DNA from: Vulgatibacter incomptus_A
GTDB taxonomy: Bacteria; Myxococcota; Myxococcia; Myxococcales; Vulgatibacteraceae
Direction: 5' to 3'
DNA: 64,000 nt
Assembly (NCBI GenBank): GCA_040391605.1
Contig: JBEBXK010000001.1
Coordinates: 176,479-240,478 of the forward strand
Shown here in pieces: positions 8,864 through 17,692 of this stretch; position 1 is the first letter of the stretch; each line of letters begins with the position of its first letter. The notes beneath the pieces are model-generated. The model was not told the DNA's origin. It did no database searches and saw only the letters and a list, made by a program, of their open reading frames with translations. The translations under genes were made by a program, and so were the position numbers.

Positions 8864-9058
8864 GCGAGCCCACGGCGAGGGATAGAAGGAGCCGCAGCGC
8901 GAGCGCGCGTGAGAGATCGCCCCCTCGTTGGACGAGGGCGATTCCCTCACCGGCTCTGCGAGCCCGCGGTGAGCGATCGGTAGCAAGGAGCCGTAGCGAG
9001 AGCGTGCGTGAAAGGACCGCCCCCATCGCTGGACGAGGGCGAGCCTGTCATCGGCTCT
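8864..9058 (-). repeat. Two tandem copies of the dispersed palindromic element, reverse orientation
   Basis: Units 8864-8957 and 8958-9058 have the reverse-complement layout: GAGCC...GAGG, GGAGCCGCAGCG...GCGCGTGA, a hairpin (CGCCCCCTCG...CGAGGGCGA) and CGGCTCT at the end. They occupy half of the 423-bp gap between the Cys-rich lipoprotein and the CglB-like gene. The rest, 9059-9281, shows no gene and probably carries the promoter for the Glt locus. Confidence 0.7.
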
Positions 9059-9281
9059 GGCAGGAGGAGGTCGGACGTACCGGGTGTAGGTGCTTGAACG
9101 ACCAGAAAGGACGTGGTAGCAATTTTGACCTCCACTCAGCGGGCGTCGCGGGCAGTCTCCCCGCCGATCGCCTCCCCCCGGAGCCGGCTTGTCCCTGCGG
9201 ATTTCTCATCATCGATCGTGCGCACCCGGCGTGGAGTGCGTCGCTACCGCTCCGACGTACTTCGCGGCGCGTCGGCGGGTG

Positions 9282-10697
9282 ATGGCGGGGCAGCGCCTCC
9301 CGTTGGTGATGGGCCTCCTGGCCACGATGGGCTACGGCTGTGGCGATGGCGAGCCGCCGCTCCGGGGGTTCCGCGAGCCGTTCCGCGTGGTCTCCGGCGT
9401 GCCCACGGTTCAGAAGGCACCGCCGCTGGTGACGGGCGAGGGCGCGGGGAGCGATCCGGCCGGCCTCGCAGTGAGTCGATCCACCCACTGCGATCGCTTC
9501 CTGCAGCAGACGGTGGAGAAGGTCGACATCCTCTGGGTCGTTCGCCCCTCCCGCTCGATGGAGCCGTGGCTCGACGCGATCTCCGATTCGATGGAGGCGT
9601 TCGTCGGCACCCTGGCGGCGGCCACTCCACCGGTGGACTTCCATCTCGGGCTGATCACCTCTGACCTCGACGCGGCCGATCCCGAGGCCGGCGTCCGGCC
9701 GGGCTGGTTGCGGAGCTCCTCCCGCGGCGCCCCCGCATTCATCTCCTGTGGGCCGGTCGGGGCGCGACTCCGCTGCAACGTCGGCGACGGCACCCTCGGC
9801 GAGGCCGTGGCGGCCTTCCGCCAGAGCCTCGGATCCATCATGGGCTGGGGAGCCTCCACCGGGGAGAAGGGCCTCCTCGCTGCGTCCCTCGCCCTCACCG
9901 AGCCGGCGGCCAGCGGGAGGAATGCCGGGTTTCGCCGGTCCGACGCAAATCTCCGGGTGATCTTCGCCGCAGACGAGGACGACGCGAGCTGCGGCCTCGC
10001 GGTCTCCCCTCTAGAGGAGCCCGCGACCTGCACTTCGTCCACCATCTGCGCCTGCGACGAGGCTCCGGGCTTCGGTTCGACCTCCTACTTCGCCCGGCTG
10101 CTCCTCGGCCTCGAGGGCTACGGCGGCGCTGCCTCCATCGGAGCGGACGCGGTCGTCGCCTCGGCCGTCGAGATCCTGAATCGGGACGACGGCACGGACA
10201 GGAGCTATCTCGGCTGCACCACCGACTCGTCGCGAGCCTGTGCGATGGAAGGGGAGGGCGGCGCCCACTGTGGGATCGCAGCGCCCCGCTATCGGGAGGT
10301 CGCGGCGGCCACCGGGGGCAGGGTCCTGGACCTCTGCGCCGACGACCTCGCGGCCTCCGTCGCGACCCTCGGATTCGGCGCCTCGGGCATCAAGCGCGAA
10401 TTTCTGCTGACGCGCGCGCCGATTTCAGGGACCATCGAAACAGTGGTGGTGCCAAACGATCCCGTTTCGTGCGACCATGCGGTACCGTGCGCGGATCCCG
10501 CGCTGCAATGTGTGCGGGATCGCTGCGTGGAAGTGGTGAGCCGAAGCAGTGAAGATGGTTGGTGGCACGAGCGCTGTGCAGGCGAAGGTGCCGAGAACGT
10601 GATTCGATTCAATGGCGGATCGGTCCCAGGGAAGATGCAGACGGTAGAGGTCTGCTACGACGTCGACGTGGGTTTCGATCTCTCACAGTGCCGGTGA
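9282..10697 (+). CDS. cglB: VWA-like surface lipoprotein, CglB-like
   Basis: Probable OM lipoprotein adhesin of the gliding apparatus. In M. xanthus, CglB is a VWA-domain lipoprotein that couples the Glt outer-membrane platform to the substrate. The N-terminus (MAGQRLPLVMGLLATMGYGC) is hydrophobic and ends at Cys20, an imperfect lipobox. The VWA-like core starts at about residue 80 with VDILWVV and continues with HLGLITSDLD and AADEDDASC; many Cys occur in the C-terminal half. The metal-site motif DxSxS reads R88-P-S-R-S, so the first Asp is missing. It directly precedes the two barrel genes. The GTG one codon earlier or a TTG at 9189 are alternative starts. CglB identity rests on context plus domain type. 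Confidence 0.6.
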   Translation: MAGQRLPLVMGLLATMGYGCGDGEPPLRGFREPFRVVSGVPTVQKAPPLVTGEGAGSDPAGLAVSRSTHCDRFLQQTVEKVDILWVVRPSRSMEPWLDAISDSMEAFVGTLAAATPPVDFHLGLITSDLDAADPEAGVRPGWLRSSSRGAPAFISCGPVGARLRCNVGDGTLGEAVAAFRQSLGSIMGWGASTGEKGLLAASLALTEPAASGRNAGFRRSDANLRVIFAADEDDASCGLAVSPLEEPATCTSSTICACDEAPGFGSTSYFARLLLGLEGYGGAASIGADAVVASAVEILNRDDGTDRSYLGCTTDSSRACAMEGEGGAHCGIAAPRYREVAAATGGRVLDLCADDLAASVATLGFGASGIKREFLLTRAPISGTIETVVVPNDPVSCDHAVPCADPALQCVRDRCVEVVSRSSEDGWWHERCAGEGAENVIRFNGGSVPGKMQTVEVCYDVDVGFDLSQCR

Positions 10698-10726
10698 CAA
10701 GGCGCGAGGCAAGGTAACAACTCTCC

Positions 10727-11533
10727 ATGAAAAGATTCGTGAACCAGAGCCTGCTCTCCTTCTTGGCCGCTCTCCTCACCACCGCGGTGGTCGCGCCCGA
10801 GGTCGCCCGGGCAGACGACGTGGTGGATAAGGTGGTCGTCCGCAACCGCCAGTTCCGAACCGCCGGTTCGCTCGAGGTGAGCCCGTTCGTTGGCTTCGCG
10901 GTGACGAATCGGCTGACCTCCCTGACGAACTTCCAGCTCGGAGTCGCCTACAACTTCTCCGAGGTCCTCGCCCTCGAGGCCCGGGGCGGCTACGCCCTCA
11001 GCGACTTCACCGACGTGGGATTGCAGGCGCGGGAGAAGCTATTCGCAACCGACCCTCTGGGTTCGCTGCCGCTCGACGAGTACTCGGATCTCTGGAGGGT
11101 GGAGTGGCAGGCGCTGCTGATGCCGCGCTGGACTCCGATCTACGGCAAGCTCAATCTGGTCACCGAGGTGCCGATCCACTTTCAGGCCTACCTCACCGCC
11201 GGTGGCGGAGCCGTGGGCCTGATGCAGGAGTCGGTGGCCTACTGCCAGAACGGAGGGAGCTCGGATCGAAGCCAGTGTGGCGGCTATCTGCAGGAGAATC
11301 AGACCACCTGGGCCGTCGCCGGTGGAGCGGGATTCCGCTTCTTCCTCAATGAGACCTTCATGGTGCGCATGGAGCTCTTCGACATCGCCTACCCGGACTC
11401 CTATCGAAAGGGGATCAACCGAATCCAGGCCGAGAAGGAGACTCCGGGCAGCGAGCCGCGGGAAGGCACCGTCACCAACGCCGGCCTGACGAACAACCTC
11501 CTCTTCAACCTGGGCGCCTCCGTCGTCTTCTAA
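10727..11533 (+). CDS. Outer-membrane beta-barrel protein, GltA/GltB type
   Basis: 268 residues with a signal peptide (MKRFVNQSLLSFLAALLTTAVVAPEVARA) and alternating aromatic/polar strands ending in NLLFNLGASVVF, the terminal aromatic typical of OM barrels. It matches the myxobacterial OM beta-barrel family (KVVVRNRQFRTAGSLEVSPFVGF opening) that includes GltA, GltB and the Nfs paralogues. In the Glt complex these barrels form the OM platform with CglB and GltC. It is followed within 23 bp by a second barrel gene. Sequence alone does not tell me which of GltA or GltB it is. Confidence 0.75.
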   Translation: MKRFVNQSLLSFLAALLTTAVVAPEVARADDVVDKVVVRNRQFRTAGSLEVSPFVGFAVTNRLTSLTNFQLGVAYNFSEVLALEARGGYALSDFTDVGLQAREKLFATDPLGSLPLDEYSDLWRVEWQALLMPRWTPIYGKLNLVTEVPIHFQAYLTAGGGAVGLMQESVAYCQNGGSSDRSQCGGYLQENQTTWAVAGGAGFRFFLNETFMVRMELFDIAYPDSYRKGINRIQAEKETPGSEPREGTVTNAGLTNNLLFNLGASVVF

Positions 11534-11555
11534 CCTTGCGAGCTGGTCAAAACCG

Positions 11556-12443
11556 ATGAAGATCTATTGGAATCGCATTCTCGCCGGGCTCGTGGCCGCG
11601 GCGCTCCCGGCCCTCGCCTTCGCCCAGGACGCAATGTCTCCGGCGGGCGGTGAGCCCCTCCCCGCAGGCTTCGTGGAGGTCTCGGACAACGTCACCAGTC
11701 CCAACCTTCGGCTGCACACGGTGCAGAAGAAGGAGTTCTCCGACTCGGGCAAGCACGAGGTGGTCCTCTATCCCGCCATCGCCCAGCTCAACACCAAGTT
11801 CACCTCGCATGTGGGGTTTGGGGGCCAATACCTCTACCACCTGCATGAGAACTTCGCCCTCCAGGCGATGGGACAGTATTTCTACGTGAACCAGCAGGTG
11901 GGCTTCGTCGAAGATCTGATGAACTCGAGCAGGGTTCAGCCTCAGGCGGCGACCTCGCTCACCTTGCAGTGGGCGGCCACCGGCGGCTTCGAGGTGGCGC
12001 CGATCTACGGCAAGTTCGCCTTCTACGACGGGGCCATGGGCCACTTCAGCGTCGTGCTCTCCGGGGGCGCCGGTATCGGCGGCTCCCGGATCCAGCTCAC
12101 CAACCACTCCGAATCCGCGTTTGGCGACGCAGGGATCAAGTTCGTCGGGCAGGTAGGAGCGGGCTTCCGGGTTCGCCTCGGCGAGAACCTCCTTGTGCGC
12201 CTCGAGTTCCGCGACCTGGTCTACACCGCGTCGGTCGACACCATCAACGGCTGCAGCGCCGCCGACTTCAAGGCGATGAACGATAAGGCCGGTACGGTGA
12301 GCGGGGCCTGCAATTCGCAAAAGTTCATGAGCAGTGGCGGCCTGAACGAACAGGGAATCAACGCCGGCCTCCTCATCGAAGACAAGTCCTCTGACGTGCT
12401 GAACAACCTCGGCGTCTATGGCGGCGTCTCCTACTCCTTCTAA
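11556..12443 (+). CDS. Outer-membrane beta-barrel protein, GltA/GltB type
   Basis: 295 residues, signal peptide MKIYWNRILAGLVAAALPALAFA. The mature region opens with RLHTVQKKEFSDSGKHEVVLYPAIAQLNTKF, the same layout as the preceding gene, and ends in YGGVSYSF with a terminal Phe as recognised by the Bam machinery. It is the second barrel of the GltA/GltB pair. The gltC reading frame opens directly after its stop codon, so translation may be coupled. Confidence 0.75.
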   Translation: MKIYWNRILAGLVAAALPALAFAQDAMSPAGGEPLPAGFVEVSDNVTSPNLRLHTVQKKEFSDSGKHEVVLYPAIAQLNTKFTSHVGFGGQYLYHLHENFALQAMGQYFYVNQQVGFVEDLMNSSRVQPQAATSLTLQWAATGGFEVAPIYGKFAFYDGAMGHFSVVLSGGAGIGGSRIQLTNHSESAFGDAGIKFVGQVGAGFRVRLGENLLVRLEFRDLVYTASVDTINGCSAADFKAMNDKAGTVSGACNSQKFMSSGGLNEQGINAGLLIEDKSSDVLNNLGVYGGVSYSF

Positions 12444-12464
12444 GTGTTCTGGGGATCGATCCTG

Positions 12465-14018
12465 ATGATTCGCAACCTTCGCAAGACCATCACCGGCCTC
12501 CTCGCCATGGCGATCCTGATCCCTGGCGCGGCGATGGCGCAGGCCGACCTGACCCCCGCGATCCGGGCCTACAACGAGAACCGCTTCGACCAGGCCGCGG
12601 TCTACCTCTACGACTTCATCGCGCAGAGCGGAGCCGACGCCAACCGGGCCAGGGCCGACTTCTTCCTCGGGCAGACCGTGGAGAAGATGGGCCTCAACCA
12701 GAGCGCGCTCTTCTTCTACGCCGAGATCATCAAGGCGGGGCCGTCGCATCCCTTCTATGTCCCCGCCACCGAGGGCCTGGTCGACGTCTCCGAGACCCTG
12801 GCCGACGACATCTTCATCCCCGCGCTCCTGAACAAGGAGTACAGCGAAGAGTTCCAGCGACTTCGCCCCGAGTACCTCCACAAGGTCAATTACATGGTGG
12901 GGATGGTCTCCTATCGCGCCGGGCAGCTCGAGGACGCGGAGGCCTTCCTCTCGGTGGTGCCGCGGGATAGCTCCTACTACGGCAGGGCGCGCTACCTCCT
13001 GGGGATCGTGGAGATCCAGAAGGGCCGCGGTGCCGGCAGCGCCGAAGCCTTCGACGACGCCTACCGCAAGGCCAACGCCTTCTTCCTCCAGGTGCTGGAG
13101 CTGAGGTCCACCCTCGCCCTGCAGTACGTCGAGCTCCAGGAGCTCCGCGATCTGGCGCGGCTGGGCCTGGCCCGCAACTACTACGGCCTCGGAAACTACG
13201 CCGACGCGGTCAAATACTACGAGCAGGTCCCGCGATTCTCTCCCTATTGGGATCAGGCCCTCTTCGAGAACGGCTGGGCGCGCTTCCAGGACGAGGACTT
13301 CGGCGGCGCCCTGGGGACGCTCCAGGCGCTCCACGCGCCGCAGTTCGCCGGCTCCTTCCAGCCCGAGTCGTGGATCCTCAAGTCGACGATCTACTACCAG
13401 GCCTGCCTCTACGACGAGGCCAAGGAGACCCTGGCCACCTACGACGCTAGCTATCCCCAGATGGTGCGGCAGATCCAGCCCCTCCTCGAGACCGACGCGC
13501 AGTTCGACTTCTTCTATAAGTTGATCAGCGACAGCAGCCAGCGGCAGCGGATGCCCCGGGCGATCTACAACTACCTCGCGGCCAACAAGCGGGTGCGGAG
13601 CTTCCGCAGCTACATCAACGCCCTCGAGAGGGAGAAGGACACCATCGCGTCGACGCCGGCGTTCCGGACCTCGTCGCTGCGCAACGAGCTCACCACCATC
13701 GTCGACCAGCAGCGGAACATGCTGGAGAGCGTCGCCGGCAGGTTCGTGAAGGGCCGCCTCGAGGACTCGCTGGCAGTGGTCAAGGGCTTCGAGAGCCAGG
13801 CCAAGATCATCCGCTTCGAGACCTCGAAGGCCGAGAAGGCCCGCCTCGAGTCGGGGGTGGACTTCATGCAGGACCTCGCGATGCAGAGCCTGGAGCGTCC
13901 GGTGATCCCCGCGGAGGATTGGGAGTACTGGAATTTCCAGGGCGAGTTCTGGATCGACGAGATCGGCTACTACCAGTTCACGCTCAAGTCGGGCTGTCTG
14001 CAGCCGCAGGAAGACTGA
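12465..14018 (+). CDS. gltC: TPR-rich periplasmic protein, GltC-like
   Basis: About 517 residues, signal peptide ending AMA before QADLTPAIRAYNENRFDQA. Helix-turn-helix TPR units occupy most of the protein (ARADFFLGQTVEKMGLNQSALFFYAEI, ARYLLGIVEIQKGRG, ARNYYGLGNYADAVKYYEQV). In M. xanthus, GltC is a TPR protein that interacts with the GltA/GltB barrels at the OM; this product is shorter than that protein as I recall it. The ATG at 12465 is preferred over a GTG at 12444 because it gives a clean signal peptide. The Nfs paralogue NfsC is the alternative identity. Confidence 0.7.
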   Translation: MIRNLRKTITGLLAMAILIPGAAMAQADLTPAIRAYNENRFDQAAVYLYDFIAQSGADANRARADFFLGQTVEKMGLNQSALFFYAEIIKAGPSHPFYVPATEGLVDVSETLADDIFIPALLNKEYSEEFQRLRPEYLHKVNYMVGMVSYRAGQLEDAEAFLSVVPRDSSYYGRARYLLGIVEIQKGRGAGSAEAFDDAYRKANAFFLQVLELRSTLALQYVELQELRDLARLGLARNYYGLGNYADAVKYYEQVPRFSPYWDQALFENGWARFQDEDFGGALGTLQALHAPQFAGSFQPESWILKSTIYYQACLYDEAKETLATYDASYPQMVRQIQPLLETDAQFDFFYKLISDSSQRQRMPRAIYNYLAANKRVRSFRSYINALEREKDTIASTPAFRTSSLRNELTTIVDQQRNMLESVAGRFVKGRLEDSLAVVKGFESQAKIIRFETSKAEKARLESGVDFMQDLAMQSLERPVIPAEDWEYWNFQGEFWIDEIGYYQFTLKSGCLQPQED

Positions 14019-14121
14019 GGGTGCCTGCACCGTCAGCGATGGCTCTCTCGCACCTGCTGCAAGCCCAACCTGCAATCCCTCGGCACGGATGCATGCGCTG
14101 CATCGGCCTTGGAGGAATTAG

Positions 14122-17100
14122 ATGAAGGCAATGTTTCGTTTGCTGGCGCTCGCCGTCAGCTCCGCCATCGTGGGTGGCCCCCTGGCGGTAGTCGCCGCGC
14201 CGGCGCCGACGGCAGGGGGCAAGGCCCCTTCCAACACCGCACCCGCTGGCGCATCGGAGGCCGAAGAGGCACCCGAGCGCACGGCGCCCGCCAGCTTCGC
14301 GGGCGGCATGGAACTCGAAGAGAGCAAGCGGACCGACGCCGCCGATCGCAAGCGCGACGAGGCGATCGCCGAGCTCAAGGACATCATCCCGGCCATCGAT
14401 CCGGGCGATCAGAAGAGCGAGCTCCTCTTCCAACTCGCCGAGCTCTGGATCGAGAAGTCCAAGTTCGTCTACTTCAAGGAATTCGGCCTCCAGGACGAGA
14501 GGTATCGGGTCTGGCTCGAGTGCGTGAACACCCAGGGAGAGGCGGCCTGTGGTGCTCAGCCCAACCTGGACAACCACCAGTCGGAGCTCTATCGCACCGA
14601 GGCGCTGCGGCTCTATGAGCAGATCCTCAAGGATTCGCCGACCTATCCCCGCAAGGACGAGGTCCTCTTCGCCCTGGCTACCAACCTCTACGAGAAAGGC
14701 GAGAAGAGCGCGTCGATCGAGAGGCACCGCGATCTGGTGACCCAGTACCCAGACTCGCGCTTCGTCGGTGACTCCTACGTGGCGATGGGCGAGCACTACT
14801 TCGGCGCCAACGAGCTGGCCAGGGCCGAGGCTGCCTACACCAAGGCCCTGGAGGCCTCGGCGAACGAGCCGCGGATCTACAACTTCGCGCTCTACAAGCT
14901 GGCCTGGTGCTCCTACAACAGCGGCGAGTTTCAGGACGCCCTGGCGAAGTTCAAGGACGTGGTCGTGCGCTCCGAGGCGTCGCGGGCCCGGAACGAAGTG
15001 GCCCTCAAGGGCGAGGCCCTCCAGGATATGATGCTCACCTGGCAGGCCCTCAGCGCAGTCGAGGAGGCCAACGAATACTACAAGCAGAAGACCAACCGCA
15101 CCGGCGCGCGCCGCTACTTCGCCCGCCTGGCGAACAAGTACTTCGCCGACGGCAACCACGACAACGCGATCCGTTCGTTCCGCCTCCTCATCGAGGAGGA
15201 TCCCTTCGATCCGAAGAACCCGGAGTACCAGTCCAACGTGGTCCGAGCCTACGAGGGGCTCCGCCAGCGCGACCAGGTCGTCGCGGAGATGAAGGTCCTC
15301 GTCGACAATTACAAGCCGGGATCGGCCTGGTCCGAGGCGAACAAGGACAATCGGATCGCCCTCGCCAGCGCCTATGAGCTCTCCGAGGGGGCGATGCGCG
15401 AGCTGGTGACCGACTACCACCAGGAGGCGCAGAAGACGAAGGAGGTGAAGACCTACCGTCTCGCCGCGCAGATCTATAAGGACTACCTGGACTCCTTCAG
15501 CGAGAGCGACAACGCGTACAACCTCCGCTACTACTACGCAGAGATCCTCTGGACCCTGGAGGAGTGGGAGCTCGCCGCCGAGCAGTACGAGCTGACCTAC
15601 GAACGGGATCCCGAGGGCAGCTACTCGAAGACCGCGGCCTACAACACGCTCCTCGCCTACGAGAAGCTGATCGCCATCGAGAAGGGCGAGCTCAGCCGGG
15701 CCCAGCTCCGCGACGATCAGAAGGTGGACGAGAACAAGGGCAAGGGCCAGGCGGCCCAGACCAAGAAGATCCAGGTGGTCCAGGTCGACAAGGACGTGAA
15801 GGAGGAGGTCATCCCGCAGTGGGAGTCGAAGATGATCGCCGCTGCGGATCGCTACGCGCTGATCGCCGCCGCCGACCCGCGCCTCGCCGCAGACGAGATC
15901 AACGTCCGCTACAAGGCCGCCTTCATCTACTACGACCGCAAGCACTTCACCGAGGCGGCGAACCGCTTCGGCGACATCATCCTGAAGTGGCCGGCTGACG
16001 CCCAGGCCCGCAAGGCAGCAGACCTCTCGCTGAACATCCTCGAGGTCAAGGAGGAGTGGTCCGATCTCGCGCGGCTCTCGCGGGCCTTCTACGGCAACCC
16101 GAAGCTCGCCAAGCCCGGTGAGAAGTGGACCCAGGATCTCGCCAAGATCATGGAGGGCGCGCAGTACAAGTACATCGACCTGGTGGTGCTGCAGAAGGAG
16201 GAGCGCAGTGAGGACGCCGCGACGATGTTCCGCGACTTCGTCACCGAGTTCCCCAAGTCGGATTATTCGGCGCAGGCGTTGCTCTACTCCATGGAGATCT
16301 ACACGAAGGCGAACAAGCTCGATCAAGGGATGGCGGTGGCCGGGCAGATCCTCGCCGACTACCCGACCAGCGAGCACCGCGCCGCGGCGATCTGGTCCCT
16401 CGCCAAGTTCAACGAGCAGACCGCCGATTTCGCCAAGGCCTCGGCGTTCTTCCTCCAGTACGCCAGGGAATGGGAGGAGAAGGTCGGCATCCGACCCGAT
16501 CCCAAGGCCGATGCCAAGCGGGCCGTCGCCCTCAAGAAGCCGGCCGACGTGATCAAGGCCCACTCGGACGACGCGGTGAAGGCCTCCGACGCGCTCTTCA
16601 ACGCCGCCCTCTGGACGGAAGGAATGGGCGCCTTCGAAGAGGCCATCGCGCTCTATCGTGAGTACATGGAGAAGTACTCCAGCGTGCCCGGGGCGGAGTC
16701 GTCCTCCAGGCTCGCCTTCCACATCGCAGACATCTACGATCTGCAGCACGATTGGCCTCGGGCCGAGAAGGCCTACGACGACTTCGTGAAGCAGTACGAC
16801 AAGCGGGCCAGCGCCGGGGAGATCTTCTTCGCCCGTTACAAGCGCGCCAGGGCGTTGGAGCGCCTTGGTCGAAGGGACGACGCCAACAAGCTCCTCGAGG
16901 TATGCGCCAAGGAGTTCCCGGGCGTGTCCGCGGAGGATCGTGGCAAGGCCGACTACCGGGACGCCTACGCCTACGCCCAATTCGCCCTCATGGAGACGAA
17001 GTGGAAGGCGTACACGGCCATCAAATTCGACAACGTGAGGAAGCTGCGGGATTCGCTGGCCGCGAAGATGAAGGCCACGCCCCTCCTCGAGGCCGATTAT

Positions 17101-17637
17101 ACGGCGGTCGTCGAGATCGGCTCTGGTGATTGGGGCATCGCGGCCCTGACCCGGATCGGCATGATGTACCAGGACTTCGCACGGAACTTCGTGGAGTCCC
17201 CGGACCCGCCGGGCCTCGACTTCGACCAGCTCGACCTCTACCGGAGCGAGCTCGAGAATCGGGCCTTCCCCCTGGAGGAGAAGGCGATCGAGGCCTACGA
17301 GATCGCCCTCGATAAGTCGTACGAGCTCGGCGTGTACAACGAGTTCACGCTGGCAGCCCAGAACGCCCTCAACCGCTTCAAGCCGGGAGAGTACGGCGAG
17401 GTCCAGCAGGTGGCGTATACGGGGTCGGAGTTCTTCTCCCGCGCGCCCGCCGCGCTGACCTCGACCGAGACCTTCGGCCCTGGCGTAGGGGCGAAGGCCA
17501 AGGCGGCGGCCGACATCGCAGCGGAGGACGCCTCCGATGACGATTCGTTCGATGCCACGACCGAGGCCCCCGCAGTCGAGGAGCCCGCGCCCGTGAAGAA
17601 GGGCGTCTTGATCATGGATAAGGCAGCGGCGCAGTAA
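14122..17637 (+). CDS. gltD: Large TPR protein, GltD/AgmU-like
   Basis: 1171 residues with a signal peptide (MKAMFRLLALAVSSAIVGGPLAVVA), then a Pro/Ala-rich stretch and more than twenty TPR-like helical pairs (for example LALATNLYEKGEKSASIERHRD). It ends in an acidic, low-complexity tail. GltD (AgmU) of M. xanthus is a TPR protein of similar size found in the periplasm, where it moves with the gliding complex. GGAGGAATT precedes the ATG. The 103-bp gap after gltC has no gene. No enzymatic motif is present; it is probably a scaffold. Confidence 0.72.
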   Translation: MKAMFRLLALAVSSAIVGGPLAVVAAPAPTAGGKAPSNTAPAGASEAEEAPERTAPASFAGGMELEESKRTDAADRKRDEAIAELKDIIPAIDPGDQKSELLFQLAELWIEKSKFVYFKEFGLQDERYRVWLECVNTQGEAACGAQPNLDNHQSELYRTEALRLYEQILKDSPTYPRKDEVLFALATNLYEKGEKSASIERHRDLVTQYPDSRFVGDSYVAMGEHYFGANELARAEAAYTKALEASANEPRIYNFALYKLAWCSYNSGEFQDALAKFKDVVVRSEASRARNEVALKGEALQDMMLTWQALSAVEEANEYYKQKTNRTGARRYFARLANKYFADGNHDNAIRSFRLLIEEDPFDPKNPEYQSNVVRAYEGLRQRDQVVAEMKVLVDNYKPGSAWSEANKDNRIALASAYELSEGAMRELVTDYHQEAQKTKEVKTYRLAAQIYKDYLDSFSESDNAYNLRYYYAEILWTLEEWELAAEQYELTYERDPEGSYSKTAAYNTLLAYEKLIAIEKGELSRAQLRDDQKVDENKGKGQAAQTKKIQVVQVDKDVKEEVIPQWESKMIAAADRYALIAAADPRLAADEINVRYKAAFIYYDRKHFTEAANRFGDIILKWPADAQARKAADLSLNILEVKEEWSDLARLSRAFYGNPKLAKPGEKWTQDLAKIMEGAQYKYIDLVVLQKEERSEDAATMFRDFVTEFPKSDYSAQALLYSMEIYTKANKLDQGMAVAGQILADYPTSEHRAAAIWSLAKFNEQTADFAKASAFFLQYAREWEEKVGIRPDPKADAKRAVALKKPADVIKAHSDDAVKASDALFNAALWTEGMGAFEEAIALYREYMEKYSSVPGAESSSRLAFHIADIYDLQHDWPRAEKAYDDFVKQYDKRASAGEIFFARYKRARALERLGRRDDANKLLEVCAKEFPGVSAEDRGKADYRDAYAYAQFALMETKWKAYTAIKFDNVRKLRDSLAAKMKATPLLEADYTAVVEIGSGDWGIAALTRIGMMYQDFARNFVESPDPPGLDFDQLDLYRSELENRAFPLEEKAIEAYEIALDKSYELGVYNEFTLAAQNALNRFKPGEYGEVQQVAYTGSEFFSRAPAALTSTETFGPGVGAKAKAAADIAAEDASDDDSFDATTEAPAVEEPAPVKKGVLIMDKAAAQ

Positions 17638-17692
17638 ATCGCGCTCTCACTCGCGGGTAGGCCCCTCACGTCTGAGGCGCCTGCCCCCCGGG

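Noticed and set aside
13984..16980. 998-residue open frame on the minus strand
   Set aside because: Antisense to gltD; Leu/Gly/Arg/Val-rich with no recognisable domain.
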